A DNA stretch of 64,000 bases from Paraspadella gotoi (taxonomy: Eukaryota; Chaetognatha), in NCBI GenBank assembly GCA_051294375.1, contig CM119270.1, forward strand, positions 8,111,063 through 8,175,062, read 5' to 3'. The position numbers and the translations under genes are program-made. The notes under the pieces were generated by a model that saw only the letters and a list, made by a program, of their open reading frames with translations, searched no databases and was not told where the DNA came from. Numbering within the stretch: the first letter of the stretch is position 1; each line of letters starts with the position of its first letter. Below, one piece after another: positions 50,776-62,841 of this stretch.

Positions 50776-51316
50776 TGAGCCGGAAGAGTTGAGGCGAATG
50801 GGATCGGAGTCTGCGATGGGAGGGGGAGGAGTCGCCCGGATCGCCGGGCTCGTGCACAGGGCGCGGCATATGAGTGATCCCACGAGAGTTACCGCGACTT
50901 TTCTTGTGAAAGAACAAAAAAAGAAACGAAAAACGAGAGCGTTACAACTGATCAGGGGAGTGTCGGTGGAGATTGAAGAGATTGAAGACTGGAGATGACA
51001 GACTCGCAGCGGCCGTTGGCGAAGGCGATGCTTGTCCAGACCCGTCGGCGTGCAGTGGGAACGAGATTTGCGGGCGCGGAACTGGGTCAGTCTGTTCATA
51101 AAGGAAGAGAGAGGACGAGGAGAGAGCATGAGAGGAGGAGAGAGAGAGAGACGAGAGAGGACGAGACGACCGCCGATCGAGACGAGACGACCGAACGAGC
51201 GTTGAGGTTCGGTGACCCTATGATCCTGTCATTCACTCCGGTCGTCGTTCACGTCAAACAGTCGCCTTTCTTTTGCCCTCACGATTCTCGAAGCCTTGCG
51301 TCGCCGGATTGCTATT

Positions 51317-51520
51317 TCTTTTCTTTTCTTTTCTTTCTTTTCTTTCTTTCTTTTCTTTTCTTTTCTTTCTTTCTTTTCTTTCTTTTCTTTCTTTTCTTTT
51401 CTTTTTTTTCTTTTCTTTTCTTTTTTTTTTTCTTTCTTTTCTTTTTTTCTTTTCTTTTCTTTATCTTTTCTTTTCTTTTCTTTTCTTTCTTTTCCTTTCC
51501 TTTTCTTTCTTTTCTTTTAC
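51317..51520. repeat. (TTTTC)/(TTTC)n array
   Basis: About 200 bp of pyrimidine repeats. In unit E the matching array (62,774-62,841) is a shorter, perfect TTTTC repeat. Confidence 0.9.
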
Positions 51521-52179
51521 TATTACCGTTTCCGGTGCCGGTCGGTCTGTCTGGCTGATTTGTTAAGTCCTTCGGTCTGGCATCCTACCTGTCTGTCTTT
51601 CCGTCGGTCGAATCGGTCTATTCGTCAATCAGTCCAAGTTGACGTTTTAAATTCCGCACCAGCTTGTTTCATACTTAGGAGTCGGGTGACCACGCACAAA
51701 GGCGCTTGAAAAATCACATGACAGAAGCCAATGCGGTCTTTTATTCTTAAAACTTAATATTTTAGGTAAGTACTTTACCAATCAAGTGTCAAAACCAGTA
51801 GATTCTGGCTGTGAATTAATCAGACTTGTGTAGTCACGTGATCATCTAGAGAAATGCAGCAAATAAAAAAAGTAACTGCGACGGAACACCTTTAACTTTT
51901 TTTGGTTTTTTTGTTTTTGTTTTTATCGTTTTCACTTATTTTTTTGTCGTCATTTCTTTTTCTTCCGTCTATCGTCCTCATTCATTAATTCGTCTCCGTG
52001 TTCTTCTCTTGAGAAAAAAAATCACCGGAAGTCAAAACTGGGAGAGCGAGAAATGACGCGAACTTTCGGGGAACTTTTTTCTTTTTTTTCTCTTTTTTTT
52101 TCTTTTTTTGGTTTTGAGAAAACTAAACAAGAAGAACTCTTAGTTGTTCCTGTCTACCGTTATGAAATGCGCAAAAATA

Positions 52180-52230
52180 ATTTCCTCCTCTCTTTCTCTC
52201 TTTCTCCTCTTTCTCTCTGCTCTTCTCTCT

Positions 52231-52288
<58 letters not shown>
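52180..52288. repeat. (CT)n microsatellite
   Basis: CT array; the E counterpart is at 63,506-63,611. Purine-rich sequence follows to about 52,770. Confidence 0.9.
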
Positions 52289-52292
<4 letters not shown>

Positions 52293-52782
52293 CTTCTCAG
52301 AAATCAGCGAGATTGCAAAGGCTCCGGCCGTCGTGGACCGCGCGCAGCGTTCCCTACTTAATGTAATTACCCGAATATGAAGGCTCCCTTGGTGAACCCG
52401 AGCCCAGAGAGAAGAGAGATGAGGTGAGGGAGCGAGGAAGAGAGAAAAGAGGGAAGGGAAAGACAAAGAGGAGACGGACGAGCTCGAAGAGAGAGAAGAG
52501 AGAGAGACAGATGAGTGAAAGGGAGAGAACAGTCTATATGAAGGCAGGGAGACTTCGAGGATAAAAAGAAAAATGAAAGCGCTGAGAAAGAAGAGATACG
52601 AAAAGAAGAGAAATTGTAAATTTGGGAGAAAAGAGGAGGGGGCCAGAAAGAGAGAGAGGGACACACGGAGAGACAAATAAAGAGAGAGAGAGGGAGAGAG
52701 AAGATGAGAGAAGAGAGAGAGAGAGAAGAGAGACAGAGGAGGAGTACTCGAGAGAGAGAGAGAGAATGAGGGGGGATTCGTT

Positions 52783-53930
52783 TTAGGCGAAGGGACCCGT
52801 CCCAGGATGGTTAGGGCCAAAAACTTCGTAGACGAAACCTCGCCTTTCGTATGATGGCGGGACGTTGCGATGTAGGGCGGCAGGACGAGGAGGCCGAAGA
52901 GATGGATCCTGGAGGTGTAAGGTGGGGGTGCGGTTTAGGGTGGTAAGTTTGCGGGGTTCGTCGCGAGAGTAAGGGTCTATGGCTGGAATGTCGAGTTGAG
53001 GGGATTTTTGGGCTATAGATGGGAAGACGGTGAAGATTGGATCAGATCTGAAAGATCCAAAAAAGGAAAGCGCGTTTGATATTTTCAATTGTGATTTATC
53101 AAATATCTAGAATGGGATGAGACTGACGAGTGAGGGCGTATGAATCGTATGATATATCTTCATTATCAGAAGTTGCAAATTGAAATGGCGTTGAGAAGAC
53201 TCCAGGTCTGTTGCGAGAACAGCAACAAACAAAACAACGACGAGACGGACCCAATGACCAATCACACACCTCGCGAGAAAGGGTTCGGGGTCAAAAGTGG
53301 CAACTGCGGATTCGAGACTTAGCATTGAGAACAGAATGGAGAAGGCGAACAAGGACAAGGTGGGACAAGTAGTTAGAAGGCGGTTGAAATAAATATGCTC
53401 TCTTTGTTTTTTTCTCTCTCTCTCTCTAACTTGCATAGGATATTTAACTTTGAGATACATTTAGACATTAGATTCTCCTCAGGGACATTAAAATTATATG
53501 TACCTCGAAAGTAGCGATGAAGCAAATGCTGATAAGGTGAATGATCAACTGAGTTTTGGTCAGACAGCAATCGGTGATGACCAACATGCCTTGGATCCCA
53601 ATCACCATGTGACTCACGCCGAGAATCGTCACTAAAAACCATTCCTGAGGCAACAATTAATTATTGACAGCTTTTTTGGCTGATCAACGGTAGGTGGATT
53701 TCAGTCCACCATAACAGTTAATACTCAATAATTTAATCAATCAACCAACTTTAATTCAATCAATCAATCAAATGCCAACTGCACCGCAACCGCACCCCGG
53801 CGTGATTCTCCTCCGTGATCATGAGGACGAGTCCCGCGACGAAGGCGATGAAGCCGACGATGATGTGGAGGGAATCCACGACTCGCGCCGTCGTCTTGAG
53901 GACGGGTTTGTCCAATTGACCCGGGGACAT
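52783..53930 (-). CDS. Four-pass membrane protein with PPSY tail (4 exons)
   Basis: Proposed exons: 53,930-53,796; 53,644-53,504; 53,397-53,270; 53,047-52,783 (TAA). Phases agree throughout (0, 0, 2). The first ATG follows an in-frame TAA upstream. Splice sites: GGG-GTGCGG / GCCTCAG, GAG-GTACAT / weak purine-rich acceptor, GAG-GTGTGT / good pyrimidine-rich TTTCAG. The product is about 222 residues. Predicted membrane spans: residues 20-38 (SLHIIVGFIAFVAGLVLMI), 47-68, 78-91 and about 104-126. Loops are short, and the CCG-containing large loop of tetraspanins is absent. The tail (from about 136) is Pro-rich and ends with PPSY (198-201), a WW-domain ligand of the type bound by NEDD4-like ubiquitin ligases. 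The family is not recognised. The acceptor of exon 3 lies in a GA tract at the repeat junction (about 53,400-53,413), so that boundary is the weakest part. Confidence 0.6.
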
Positions 53931-54797
53931 GACCTCCGCCTCAGTTGATCCGCCTCTTCTTTTAAATTAGTCCCTATCACTTCCTCTCTTCTATTATATT
54001 CATGGCTCTCCTTTTATTTGTCACATTTATTGGTTGACTTGAAAAAAAAAATTGTTTTGCTGCCGAACTATCTTTCATCGTTACATGGCCCAACTAAGTT
54101 TCAATTATTATTTTTTTCGGTATTCGCAATTTCTGCGACTAAATCTTAAGACTTTTCCATCTTAGAGGGTTAAAAACAGGCCTTGATTATAATTGTGCGA
54201 CTATAATGTCGTCCTGTCTAAAATTTTAAATTAATTCTTAGGATATTTTCTAAAAATATTTTTTCACATAGAGAGTCCTTAATAAAAAGTTTCATTAGTA
54301 AACTAGATGACGTCTCCGCCTAAGCGATAGTCACGGCTATACCGCTTTAGTTAATTACATTAATGCCTCTATTTAGTTTTTATTACCTTGTATTTCTTTC
54401 GTTTATGCTCTTAACTTTTTTCTTTTATATATATTCGTTTCGGTAATTCGTATTGATATACGTCAATATTTACAATTTTCTTTTGCGATTCTGACCAACG
54501 GATCCTCCTCCCCCTCCTCCTCAACCTCCTTCTCCTTCTCCGTTTCCTCCTCCTCCACCTCCTCCTCTCCTCCTTCCCCTCCTCTTCTACCTCCTTCCCC
54601 GACTCCTACTACTTCTCCTTGTTTTTCCGTCCGCAGCCCTGCCTAAAAACTTGTTAGGGTTTCTTTTTGATAAATTGATACATTAATGATATTTATTGAC
54701 AATACATGGTCAAGTTGTTTTTTATTGACAAAATTTATATTTATATGTAATATAACTTTGAGTCTTGCCGAAGGAGTCCTAGACACTGTAAAGTCAC

Positions 54798-54863
54798 GTG
54801 AGAGAGAGAAAGAAGAAGAGAGAGAGAGAGAGAGGAAGAAATAGAGAGAGAGAGAGAGAAGAG

Positions 54864-54910
<47 letters not shown>
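54798..54910. repeat. (GA)n microsatellite
   Basis: Interrupted GA array left of the inserted element. Confidence 0.9.
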
Positions 54911-54911
<1 letters not shown>

Positions 54912-55006
54912 AGTGGGGGTGGAAAGATGAGGTCGAATCAAAGTAAAAGCCACTTACTGAAAAACCTGCCAACTTTCCGCAGGAACTGATATGTTGCATC
55001 TCCCAA

Positions 55007-55265
55007 ATCCTCCGCCCGCGGCGGGGCGGCTCTAGGGCCGCCCCAGGGGGCAGACTATTCCCAGGGGAACAGCAAAATGGTCATTGAGGGGGGCGCCCCC
55101 TGCTGGATTGCCCTCAGGGGGCCCGCCCCAGGGGGGTTCCGCCCTGGGGCCTAACATTTTTGGTCTATTAGGGGCGCCCCTAAATGCTTAGCCCCCTGGG
55201 GCCAAAAAAAAGTCTGCCCCTGGGGGTAACCCTTGGGGAGCCAAATAAACTGCTCCCCAGGGGCG
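55007..55265. repeat. GC-palindrome block, left
   Basis: Repeated short palindromes such as GGGGGCGCCCCC and TTAGGGGCGCCCCTAA (55,168-55,183, perfect 16 bp), with GCCCCTGGGGG and CCCCAGGGGGC motifs. Confidence 0.85.
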
Positions 55266-56490
55266 AGTTAAAGATGAGAGCAAGTTTAGATGAGAGAAAA
55301 TATACTTTCTGAACTATGTTGATTATATTATAAGAAATTTCTCCCTGTCTGTTACTCTCTCTTTCTCTCTCCCTTTGTTTCTTTTCTCTCTCTTTTCTCT
55401 CTCTCTTTTTCTTTCATCTCTTTTTCTCATTCACTCTTTCTTTTTTTTTCTCTCTCTCTTTTTTTCTCTCTCTATAGTCTTTTTTTTTCTCTCTCTTTCA
55501 TAGACTTGTTTTAAATGTAACTGACTTAAATATACATATTTTTAAAATTATTGTTAAACGTAGTATTATTTCATAATTTACTAAAATTATATTATTTGTA
55601 TTTTTAACCCAATTATTTATTTCAAGTTAAAAGATATAGAGAACAAGTTTAGCAAACAATGTAGGACGTAGCGGCACAACAAATTTAGTGGATATAAAGC
55701 TAACTCAGTCAATTTGTCTTCTTTTTTTTGTCTTTTTTTATCTTTTTTTTTTTTAATTTTTTTTAATTTTTTTTTATTTGAATTGGACATACTGTAAGAC
55801 TGATAGAGGACATAATTTTTTTAAAAAAATATTCATAATTTTGATGTTTTAAAAAAAAAATTAAATAAATCACCAAACAAATAATGGCAGTGACTGACAG
55901 ACAACTTAGTGAAATATGGAGTCCCTCCAAAAAAACAATAAAAACTATTCATCAACACTTCAACGAGTTTTAACATTGTAAAATAAATTTTATTTTATTT
56001 AAGATTTGTAATTATAATCGTCAGTTTGTAGATTGTTTAAGATGAACTCACGTTGTTAAGTAAGAGGCTGACGATTTGAGAGAGAGAGTGAGAAAAACTT
56101 TATATCTAGCTTCAATCACATACTTTTTTACCCACACAGACAAGATTTTTATTCCAATCCATCTATTTAATCACGAATAACTTGGAGTTTAATGCTAATA
56201 TAGGTGGACTTAAAGACTGATATTAATTATTAATTCAATTAAATATTTTTTAATTAATTATTTTTTATAAGTGATTAAAAATTAAAACCAATCCTCACTC
56301 TTTATTCTATAAAATTTATTAGATAAATTTGTAAATTTGGGTAGAAAGAATGAAGTGAGTTTAAATGGAAAACAAAAGAGTTACTTTTACTTGAACATTA
56401 TTAAAAATTTTTTGCAGCTCTATTTCTCGTACTCTCTTTTTTTAATTTCTATCGGATAAATTATTAATTTAGCTAATGTTTAAGCTTGAT

Positions 56491-57003
56491 TGTTGACGCA
56501 AATTATGTATTTTGACCAAATTATCCAAGTTGTTCCAAATTATCTAAGTTGACCAAATTAACAAGTCTGACCAAAATATGACTGTTGACTAAATTAAGCA
56601 ATTAACGCAATTTATACCAGTTGACCAATTATGCAATTGACAAATCTTATGAAATTGCCAAAATTATGCAAGTTGACAAATTATGCGAGTTGATTTTAAT
56701 TATGCAATTGATTAAATTATGCAGTTTAACCAAATATGAAAGCTTACCAAATTATGAAAGTTTACCAAATTATTAAAGTTTACCAAATTATAAAAGTTTA
56801 TCCAATTATGAAGGTGTAACCAATTAAGCAATTAACTAAATTATACAAAAATTACCAATTATGAAAGTTTCCAAATTATAAAAGTTTACCGAAATATTGT
56901 AAAAGTTGATTAAATTATATCAGTTGACCAGATTTATGTCAGTTTGACCAAATTATGTCAATTGACTAAATTATGGCAAGGTAATCCAAATTATGGCAAG
57001 TTG
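56491..57003. repeat. 18-19-bp minisatellite (TTGACCAAATTATGCAAG)
   Basis: Roughly 26 degenerate tandem units of AGTTGACCAAATTATGCA; the middle shifts to AGTTTACCAAATTATGAA. No open frame. Confidence 0.88.
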
Positions 57004-57179
57004 GTATTGGTGCAGCTTATTGGTTCATTGAGGTGGTGATTAATTGAAGTGAAAATATTATTTTTATTTTTATATTTTTATTGTAATGAAGATGAAATAG
57101 AAAAATAGATAGAGAAAGAGAGCAGAGAGAGGGAGAGAGAAAGAGAGAGTAGAGGGAGAGAGAGATAGGAGGAGAGCAG

Positions 57180-57390
57180 AGCCGTTCCAGGGGGCAGGAA
57201 AATCCATCCCCCTGGGGTAGCCCCAGGGGGCAAGGTTTTTTCTAGCCCCTGGGGGATTCCCCTGGAGTGGCGCCTTGGGGCTCAAAAAAAGAGGCTACAG
57301 GGGACGCCCTAGATCGGTAAGGATTTGCCTGCCCCTCGGGCCGCCCCGGGAGCCACCCGCGCGGGCCGCCCCCAGCACCGCCCCCGGGGA
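57180..57390. repeat. GC-palindrome block, right
   Basis: Same motif family as the left block, in inverted order: CCAGGGGGC, CCCCCTGGGG, CCCCTGGGGG and GGCGCC. Confidence 0.85.
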
Positions 57391-57437
57391 AGCGATTCTG
57401 AAGATGACATCACTTCCGGAACCGTGACGTCTTCAGA

Positions 57438-57448
57438 AAGAGAGAGAG

Positions 57449-57511
<63 letters not shown>

Positions 57512-57533
57512 GAGAGAGAGGGAGAGAGAGAGA
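57438..57533. repeat. (GA)n microsatellite
   Basis: GA array directly right of the insertion; the counterpart is at 45,745-45,842. Confidence 0.9.
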
Positions 57534-57749
57534 GTAATAATCTGGATGGAGAAAAAAAGTCTTAAAAAAAGTCATATAGGAAAGATATATAGAAAGGTAG
57601 AAAAGTTTCTTTCATCTTTCTCATGATTATACATACAGAATAAGAACAAAACTAAAGAAAACTACAGTTGAAAAAGAAGGGGAAAAAAGGAAAGAAGGAG
57701 AAAAGAAAAGAAAAAAAAAGGAAATGAAAATAAAATTAAAAGAGATAAT

Positions 57750-57777
57750 TAAAGAAAGAAAGAAAGAAAGAAAGAAA

Positions 57778-57808
<31 letters not shown>

Positions 57809-57814
57809 AAAAAA

Positions 57815-57854
<40 letters not shown>

Positions 57855-58328
57855 CTGAAAAGAAGATAGATCTTGAGAAAAAAAGCTTCTACTTGAGTTG
57901 CTCTTCCGATGGTCACGTCTAAGCCGTGAAATGGTGCATAAACAGGGAAAGCGCTGGCAGCAGATATGATATAATGAATACAAATAGGCTCGGGATATTC
58001 GGGGTGGTTCTGGGAGGCCACTGTCCACCTCCCCTCTCACTCTCTCACTCTCTCGTGATTATGGTGCGATATGAAGTTGCGGGAAACCGGATCCCTAAAA
58101 CGGTCTCGCCACCATTAGATCCTTTGGCCCCGAAGTGAGCATGAAAATTTGGAGATACTTGTGCACGCGGTGTAAAGTATCATCTCACTCTCTCTCACTT
58201 TCTATTTGTCTCGCTCGTTCTCGCTCTTTCTCTTTGTCTTTTTTAAAATTGTATTTAATTCTAAGTCTATATTCTTTATATTTTATTACTATTCATGTTT
58301 CTCTGTTTTTTTGTTATTTTTCATATTT

Positions 58329-58420
<92 letters not shown>

Positions 58421-58421
58421 T
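57750..58421. repeat. Opposed (GAAA)n and (TTTC)n arrays, unit E
   Basis: GAAA array at 57,750-57,854 and perfect TTTC array at 58,330-58,421, about 475 bp apart. Confidence 0.9.
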
Positions 58422-58766
58422 CATATTAACCATTTTTCCTCAACTTCTCCTTTATACATTCTTTATACATTTTTTCTCCCTTTTTTCCTTCATCGACTTT
58501 CGTAGCATAATTTTTTTTTCTCCGACAAAGAAAACAATGACGCGACTGAATCAAGGATTTTTTATTCCCGGGGACAAAACTACTACACTAATGCGTCACG
58601 CGATTCGCTTCTCACTTTTTAATCAGCGTAATTGAATTTAATGTTTTAATAAATAAAAAAAGCGAGAATAAGACTGTATCGATAAAAAATGGTCGAAATC
58701 TTTTATCTATAATGAAATTAGCTTTTGGTTTCTTTTTCTTAAAAACATATAAATGTCATATTTATT

Positions 58767-58775
58767 CTCTCTCCT

Positions 58776-58829
<54 letters not shown>

Positions 58830-58850
58830 TCTCTCTCTCTCTCTTCTCTC
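58767..58850. repeat. (CT)n microsatellite
   Basis: CT repeats, counterpart of 47,111-47,198. Confidence 0.9.
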
Positions 58851-58927
58851 GCTCTCTATAAGATGATAGATTTTCCGGGAGGCGAATACACGACCTCCAA
58901 CTCATCGCTTCCGGCGCGGAACTAATC

Positions 58928-59110
58928 GATGCCATTCAAATTGGGTCTGGCACCAATTGTTGCCATTCAAATTGAGTCTGGCACTAATTGATACCATTCA
59001 TATCGCGTCTGGAATCATCGTATTCCATTTTAACCAAGTCTGGAATTAAATTTATGCCATTCAAATTAAGCATGGCACAAATTTACGCCTTGCTATTCAA
59101 GTCTGCCACC
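58928..59110. repeat. 31-bp minisatellite, unit E
   Basis: Uninterrupted array of units with GCCATTCAAATTGAGTCTGG, decaying to the right. Confidence 0.8.
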
Positions 59111-61889
59111 AACTGTTGTCATTTAACTTGTGTCTTGCATCCTTTTGATGCCATTAAAATTGTTTATGACACATTGTTTATGACACCTTTAAATCGACTG
59201 TTTTCTTTTTAAGTTTATTTCTCACTTATTTCGCCTCTACCGCTAATCACGTCTTTTCCCTCTCTCCTTTTCTTGCTCCATATTTCTCCGTCTCACTTCG
59301 CTGACAAGCAAACGTCTCGGCAATTATCATTACATCGGCGATGGGCTTCCCACTCCAAACATCCTCGCACTCCTTCCTCCCTTTCCTTAATCTATGAAGT
59401 ATTAAATCCCCGCTTCCCCGCTTCCCCACTTCCCCACTTCCCCCTTCCTCCCCGCCCTACCCCCTCATTGAATGACATGTTCGAAATAACTAAAGAGGCG
59501 TGGCCTCGAGGCGAATAACGGATTTTCTCTAGAAGAAAAACTGCTCTTTTCAATTTTTAATAACATTTAGTCGAAATATATAACAAAATATGTATACTAG
59601 CGAAACTGAAAAGTAATTAATTATATTTGAATTTTGTTTTTCTAATAGCACACTCTCTTTCTCAAACTAAAGCGAAAAAAAAAACAAAATAAACGTTGAT
59701 GTTAGTTTTATTATAAGATTTATGTTCGCAAGCAAAAGATTCCTTCGCCAAATATTTCGAACTCTTTTTAAGTCTATCAAAAGTCTCACAATAAAACTCA
59801 TTCTAAATATCTAAGGATCCAACGAACATATTTTTTCGAGGCAAACACACGCGCGATTTGGCGAGAGCGCACGCGCGAAACCGTCATAACACTAAATTAC
59901 TTCTCCTTCCGAAATCTTTTCCATTAGTTTCCCCTATAAACGTCGAGGAGTCACCGGATCGCAGCACAAGGAGCCCGGGAGGGCGCGGGGCTTTCCTCCT
60001 CCTCAGCTAAGCATTTTTTAAATTCCAGATGCTCAGTTGTTTTTTTTTGTTTTTTTTTTAAATTGCAAGGTGACTTGCAAAGTTCTTGTTCTGCTATGTT
60101 AAGTACTAGATTATAAATGTTAGATATTTAATTAATAAATTTTAAGCTTATTTAACATTATCTATTTTAAAATGGCTATAAGGATGTTAGTGTTGTCTAC
60201 TGGAAACAGAGGAACCATCTATACAACACAAAGTTAAAATACTCTCTTTCTGCTTTAGGTTTCTTTTTTGACATTATATAATATATAAAATATATATATA
60301 TATAACGGAAGTCATTTATTGACGAATCTAAATATTTAATTGTCTTCTATTCTTTTTTTCATAGTTCCCTCGTCCCACAAGTCTTAATATCTCTTCATCT
60401 CGAATTACTCCACAATCACAACACCTCTGTTTCACCACACCCAACCCCACCCACCACCTCTCTCGATCACCTTTCACTCCCCCACCCCTCACCTTCCACC
60501 TTCCCCCTTTACCAGGACTCGAGGGTCGTGATCGTGTTTACTTAGTCGAAGGAAGAGGAATCGTCACACGCTTCGCCAGCCCGGACGACTTTGCTGGGGC
60601 TGGAGAGGGCGTGGGTGTGGGTGGGGTGATTAAAGAGGAGAGGGTGGGGGGGATCGAGTGGGCGGGAGTCGAGAGATTAAATAGGATAAGGGAGGAAAGA
60701 CCTGTGGGTGATCATCAATTTATCGCTGGGTGAAAATATGTGGGTGTTCATAAGCTAAGGTGACCATTAGAAGGCCGGAGAACAGACGTGAAAGACGAGC
60801 TGGTGATAAAAACGTAAAGATTGGGTGGAAATATCAGTATTAAGCACTTTTTGATCTCATGTAAGTTGTTGTACTTTCAAGTCCGATTAACGAAGATTCT
60901 AGTGAAGACTTGCGAGATAACCAGTTTTGGGTGATTTTTTTCCTTGAGTTTGAAATGTGACAAACATTTAAAGCCAACAGCGTTCACATAGCCACCGACG
61001 TTTATTAACGGATAAATACATCAAAGATGTTAAACATTGCGGCCTTCTCAAAATATTCGGTGTGGATGAAAAATAATAAAAGGGCGTATTCTAATATTTT
61101 AATTTGAATGAATCATCTATTAGTAATTCGAAAATCTAGTCTAGTCCTCCCACGTGACCCTAAATGAGGTGAAACCAATTGTGAAGACGAGAAATGACTA
61201 TTTTTTTTTCAATTTTCGTCAGAGGTTTCGACGCTCAACGACCGAAAGGCGAAAATGGGCTCCATTTTCGTTTTTTATGTGTTTATGCAAACGGAGAAAC
61301 GATGAAGTCGAAACTTTCCTCTCCCGTTTTGAAATTTTTTTTCAACCCAGATTCCTTTTTTTAACCTTACCTCCGAGTTGTATACTTACCCGCAAACACG
61401 TTTTCCACGCGTGGGTAAAGTCCATTAGAATTTAAATCTTATCGGATTAAGAAAAATGAAAACATCTTTCTCTAAACAAGTTTATATAAACAAAACGTAA
61501 GGACAACGTGAGAGCCTTTGCGGTGAGAAATTGTTCATTGGATTCTGTGGCAGTAAAGCGTTGCGACAAATGGACACCGAGGGACGATGAAGTAAATGGA
61601 CGTGACAGCGCGCGGGAGGCGGCGGCGCGGCGGACGGGAAAGTGAAACGCTCTAAATTTAGCCAAGTAAGGCGAAGATTTGCCGCCGCCGCGGCTCCGGC
61701 GGCGGCTGCGGCGGCTCCGGCCGAGGGCGAAAAGTGAGTCCGTGGCGACGCGAGAAGCGAAGACGACGTGAAGTCGGTCAGCGTCTTTTTGATTGGGTGA
61801 GGCGATTGGACGAAAAAAGGGAATGGCAAGGAAGGTGAAAGGAGTGGGGAAAGATTGGTGGTTTTGCCGTTAAATAAGTGGCTATAGGA

Positions 61890-62235
61890 GTGGTGAAAGG
61901 GATGGCGAACGAGAGGTGAAAAAAAGTGCATGGGCAGTGGAAGGGATGCCAAATGAGATGTGAAAGAAGTGGCAATGGGGAGCAGTGAAAGGGGTGGCAA
62001 ATGAGAGATGAAAGCAGCGGCAAATGAAGGATGAAAGAAAGTAGCAATGGGGGCAGTGAAAGGGATGGCAAATGAGAGGGAAAGAAGTAGCAATGGGGGC
62101 AGTGAAAGGGATGGCAAATGAGAGAGTAAAGCAGTGGCAATGGGGGCAGTTGAAAGGGAAGGCGAAATGAGAGATGAACGCAGTGAAAGGGGTGGCGAAT
62201 TAAAAGTGAAAGGGGTGGCAATGGGGACGGTGAAA
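61890..62235. repeat. 47-bp-type minisatellite, unit E
   Basis: Units GTGAAAGGGATGGCAAATGA, then GAGATGAAAGAAGTAGC, then AATGGGGGCA. This array explains the two long minus-strand open frames (299 and 305 codons) read through it. Confidence 0.85.
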
Positions 62236-62554
62236 GATGTGGAAATGAGCGGTAAGAGTTGAGGCGAATGGGATCGGAGTTGCGATGGGAAGGGGATGGA
62301 GTCGCCGGGATCGCCGGGTCCGTGACAGGCGCGGCAATGAGTGATCCCACGAGAGTTGCGACTTTTCTTGTGAAAGAACAAAAAAAGAAACGAAAAACGA
62401 GAGCGTAAACTTGATCAGGGGGAGTGTCGGTGGAGATGAAGAGATTGAAGACTGGAGTGACAGATCGAGCGGCGTGGCGAAGGGCGATGCTTGTCCAGGA
62501 CCCGTCGGGTGAGTGGGACTGAGTTGCGGGCGGGAACTGGGTCAGTCTGTTCAT

Positions 62555-62667
<113 letters not shown>

Positions 62668-62773
62668 GAGGTTCGGTGACCCATGATCCTGTCATTCACT
62701 CGGTCGTCGTTCACGTCACAGTCCCTTCTTTTGCCTCCACGATTCCTCGAAGCCTTGGTGGTCGGGATTGCTT

Positions 62774-62841
62774 TTTCTTTTCTTTTCTTTTCTTTTCTTT
62801 TCTTTTCTTTTCTTTTCTTTTCTTTTCTTTTCTTTTCTTTT
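62774..62841. repeat. (TTTTC)n microsatellite, perfect
   Basis: About 13 perfect pentamers. Confidence 0.93.

Larger units (their letters stand above)
44181..53412 (+). repeat. Tandem unit D (about 9.2 kb)
   Basis: Starts at a CT tract followed by AACTTGCATAGGATATTTAA and matches 53,413-64,000 in the same orientation. It contains broken copies of exons 1-2 of the membrane-protein gene at its left and exons 3-4 of the next copy at its right. In between are long microsatellites: GA (45,547-45,655 and 45,745-45,842), GAAA (46,065-46,155), TTTC (46,650-46,745), CT (47,111-47,198), TTTTC type (51,317-51,520) and CT (52,180-52,288). No other gene is supported. Confidence 0.93.
54979..57417. mobile_element. 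2.4-kb insertion with GC-rich palindromic ends
   Basis: Unit D runs uninterrupted across this site (45,715-45,740), so this block is a clean insertion. The ends are imperfect inverted repeats: GGAACTGATATGTTGCATCT on the left, GGAAGTGATGTCATCTTC on the other strand at the right. Both flanks carry GGAAC/TTCCG, so the exact duplication is ambiguous. Inside each end lies a block full of CCCCAGGGGGC-like palindromes (55,007-55,265 and 57,180-57,390). The middle is CT-rich (55,340-55,500), AT-rich, then a 19-bp minisatellite. There is no transposase or other coding capacity, so it is a non-autonomous element of unknown superfamily. Confidence 0.7.

Noticed and set aside
52783-53930. Tetraspanin or LAPTM4-type identity for the membrane gene
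   Set aside because: It lacks the large CCG-containing extracellular loop of tetraspanins, and its sequence does not resemble LAPTM4 apart from the PPxY tail motif.
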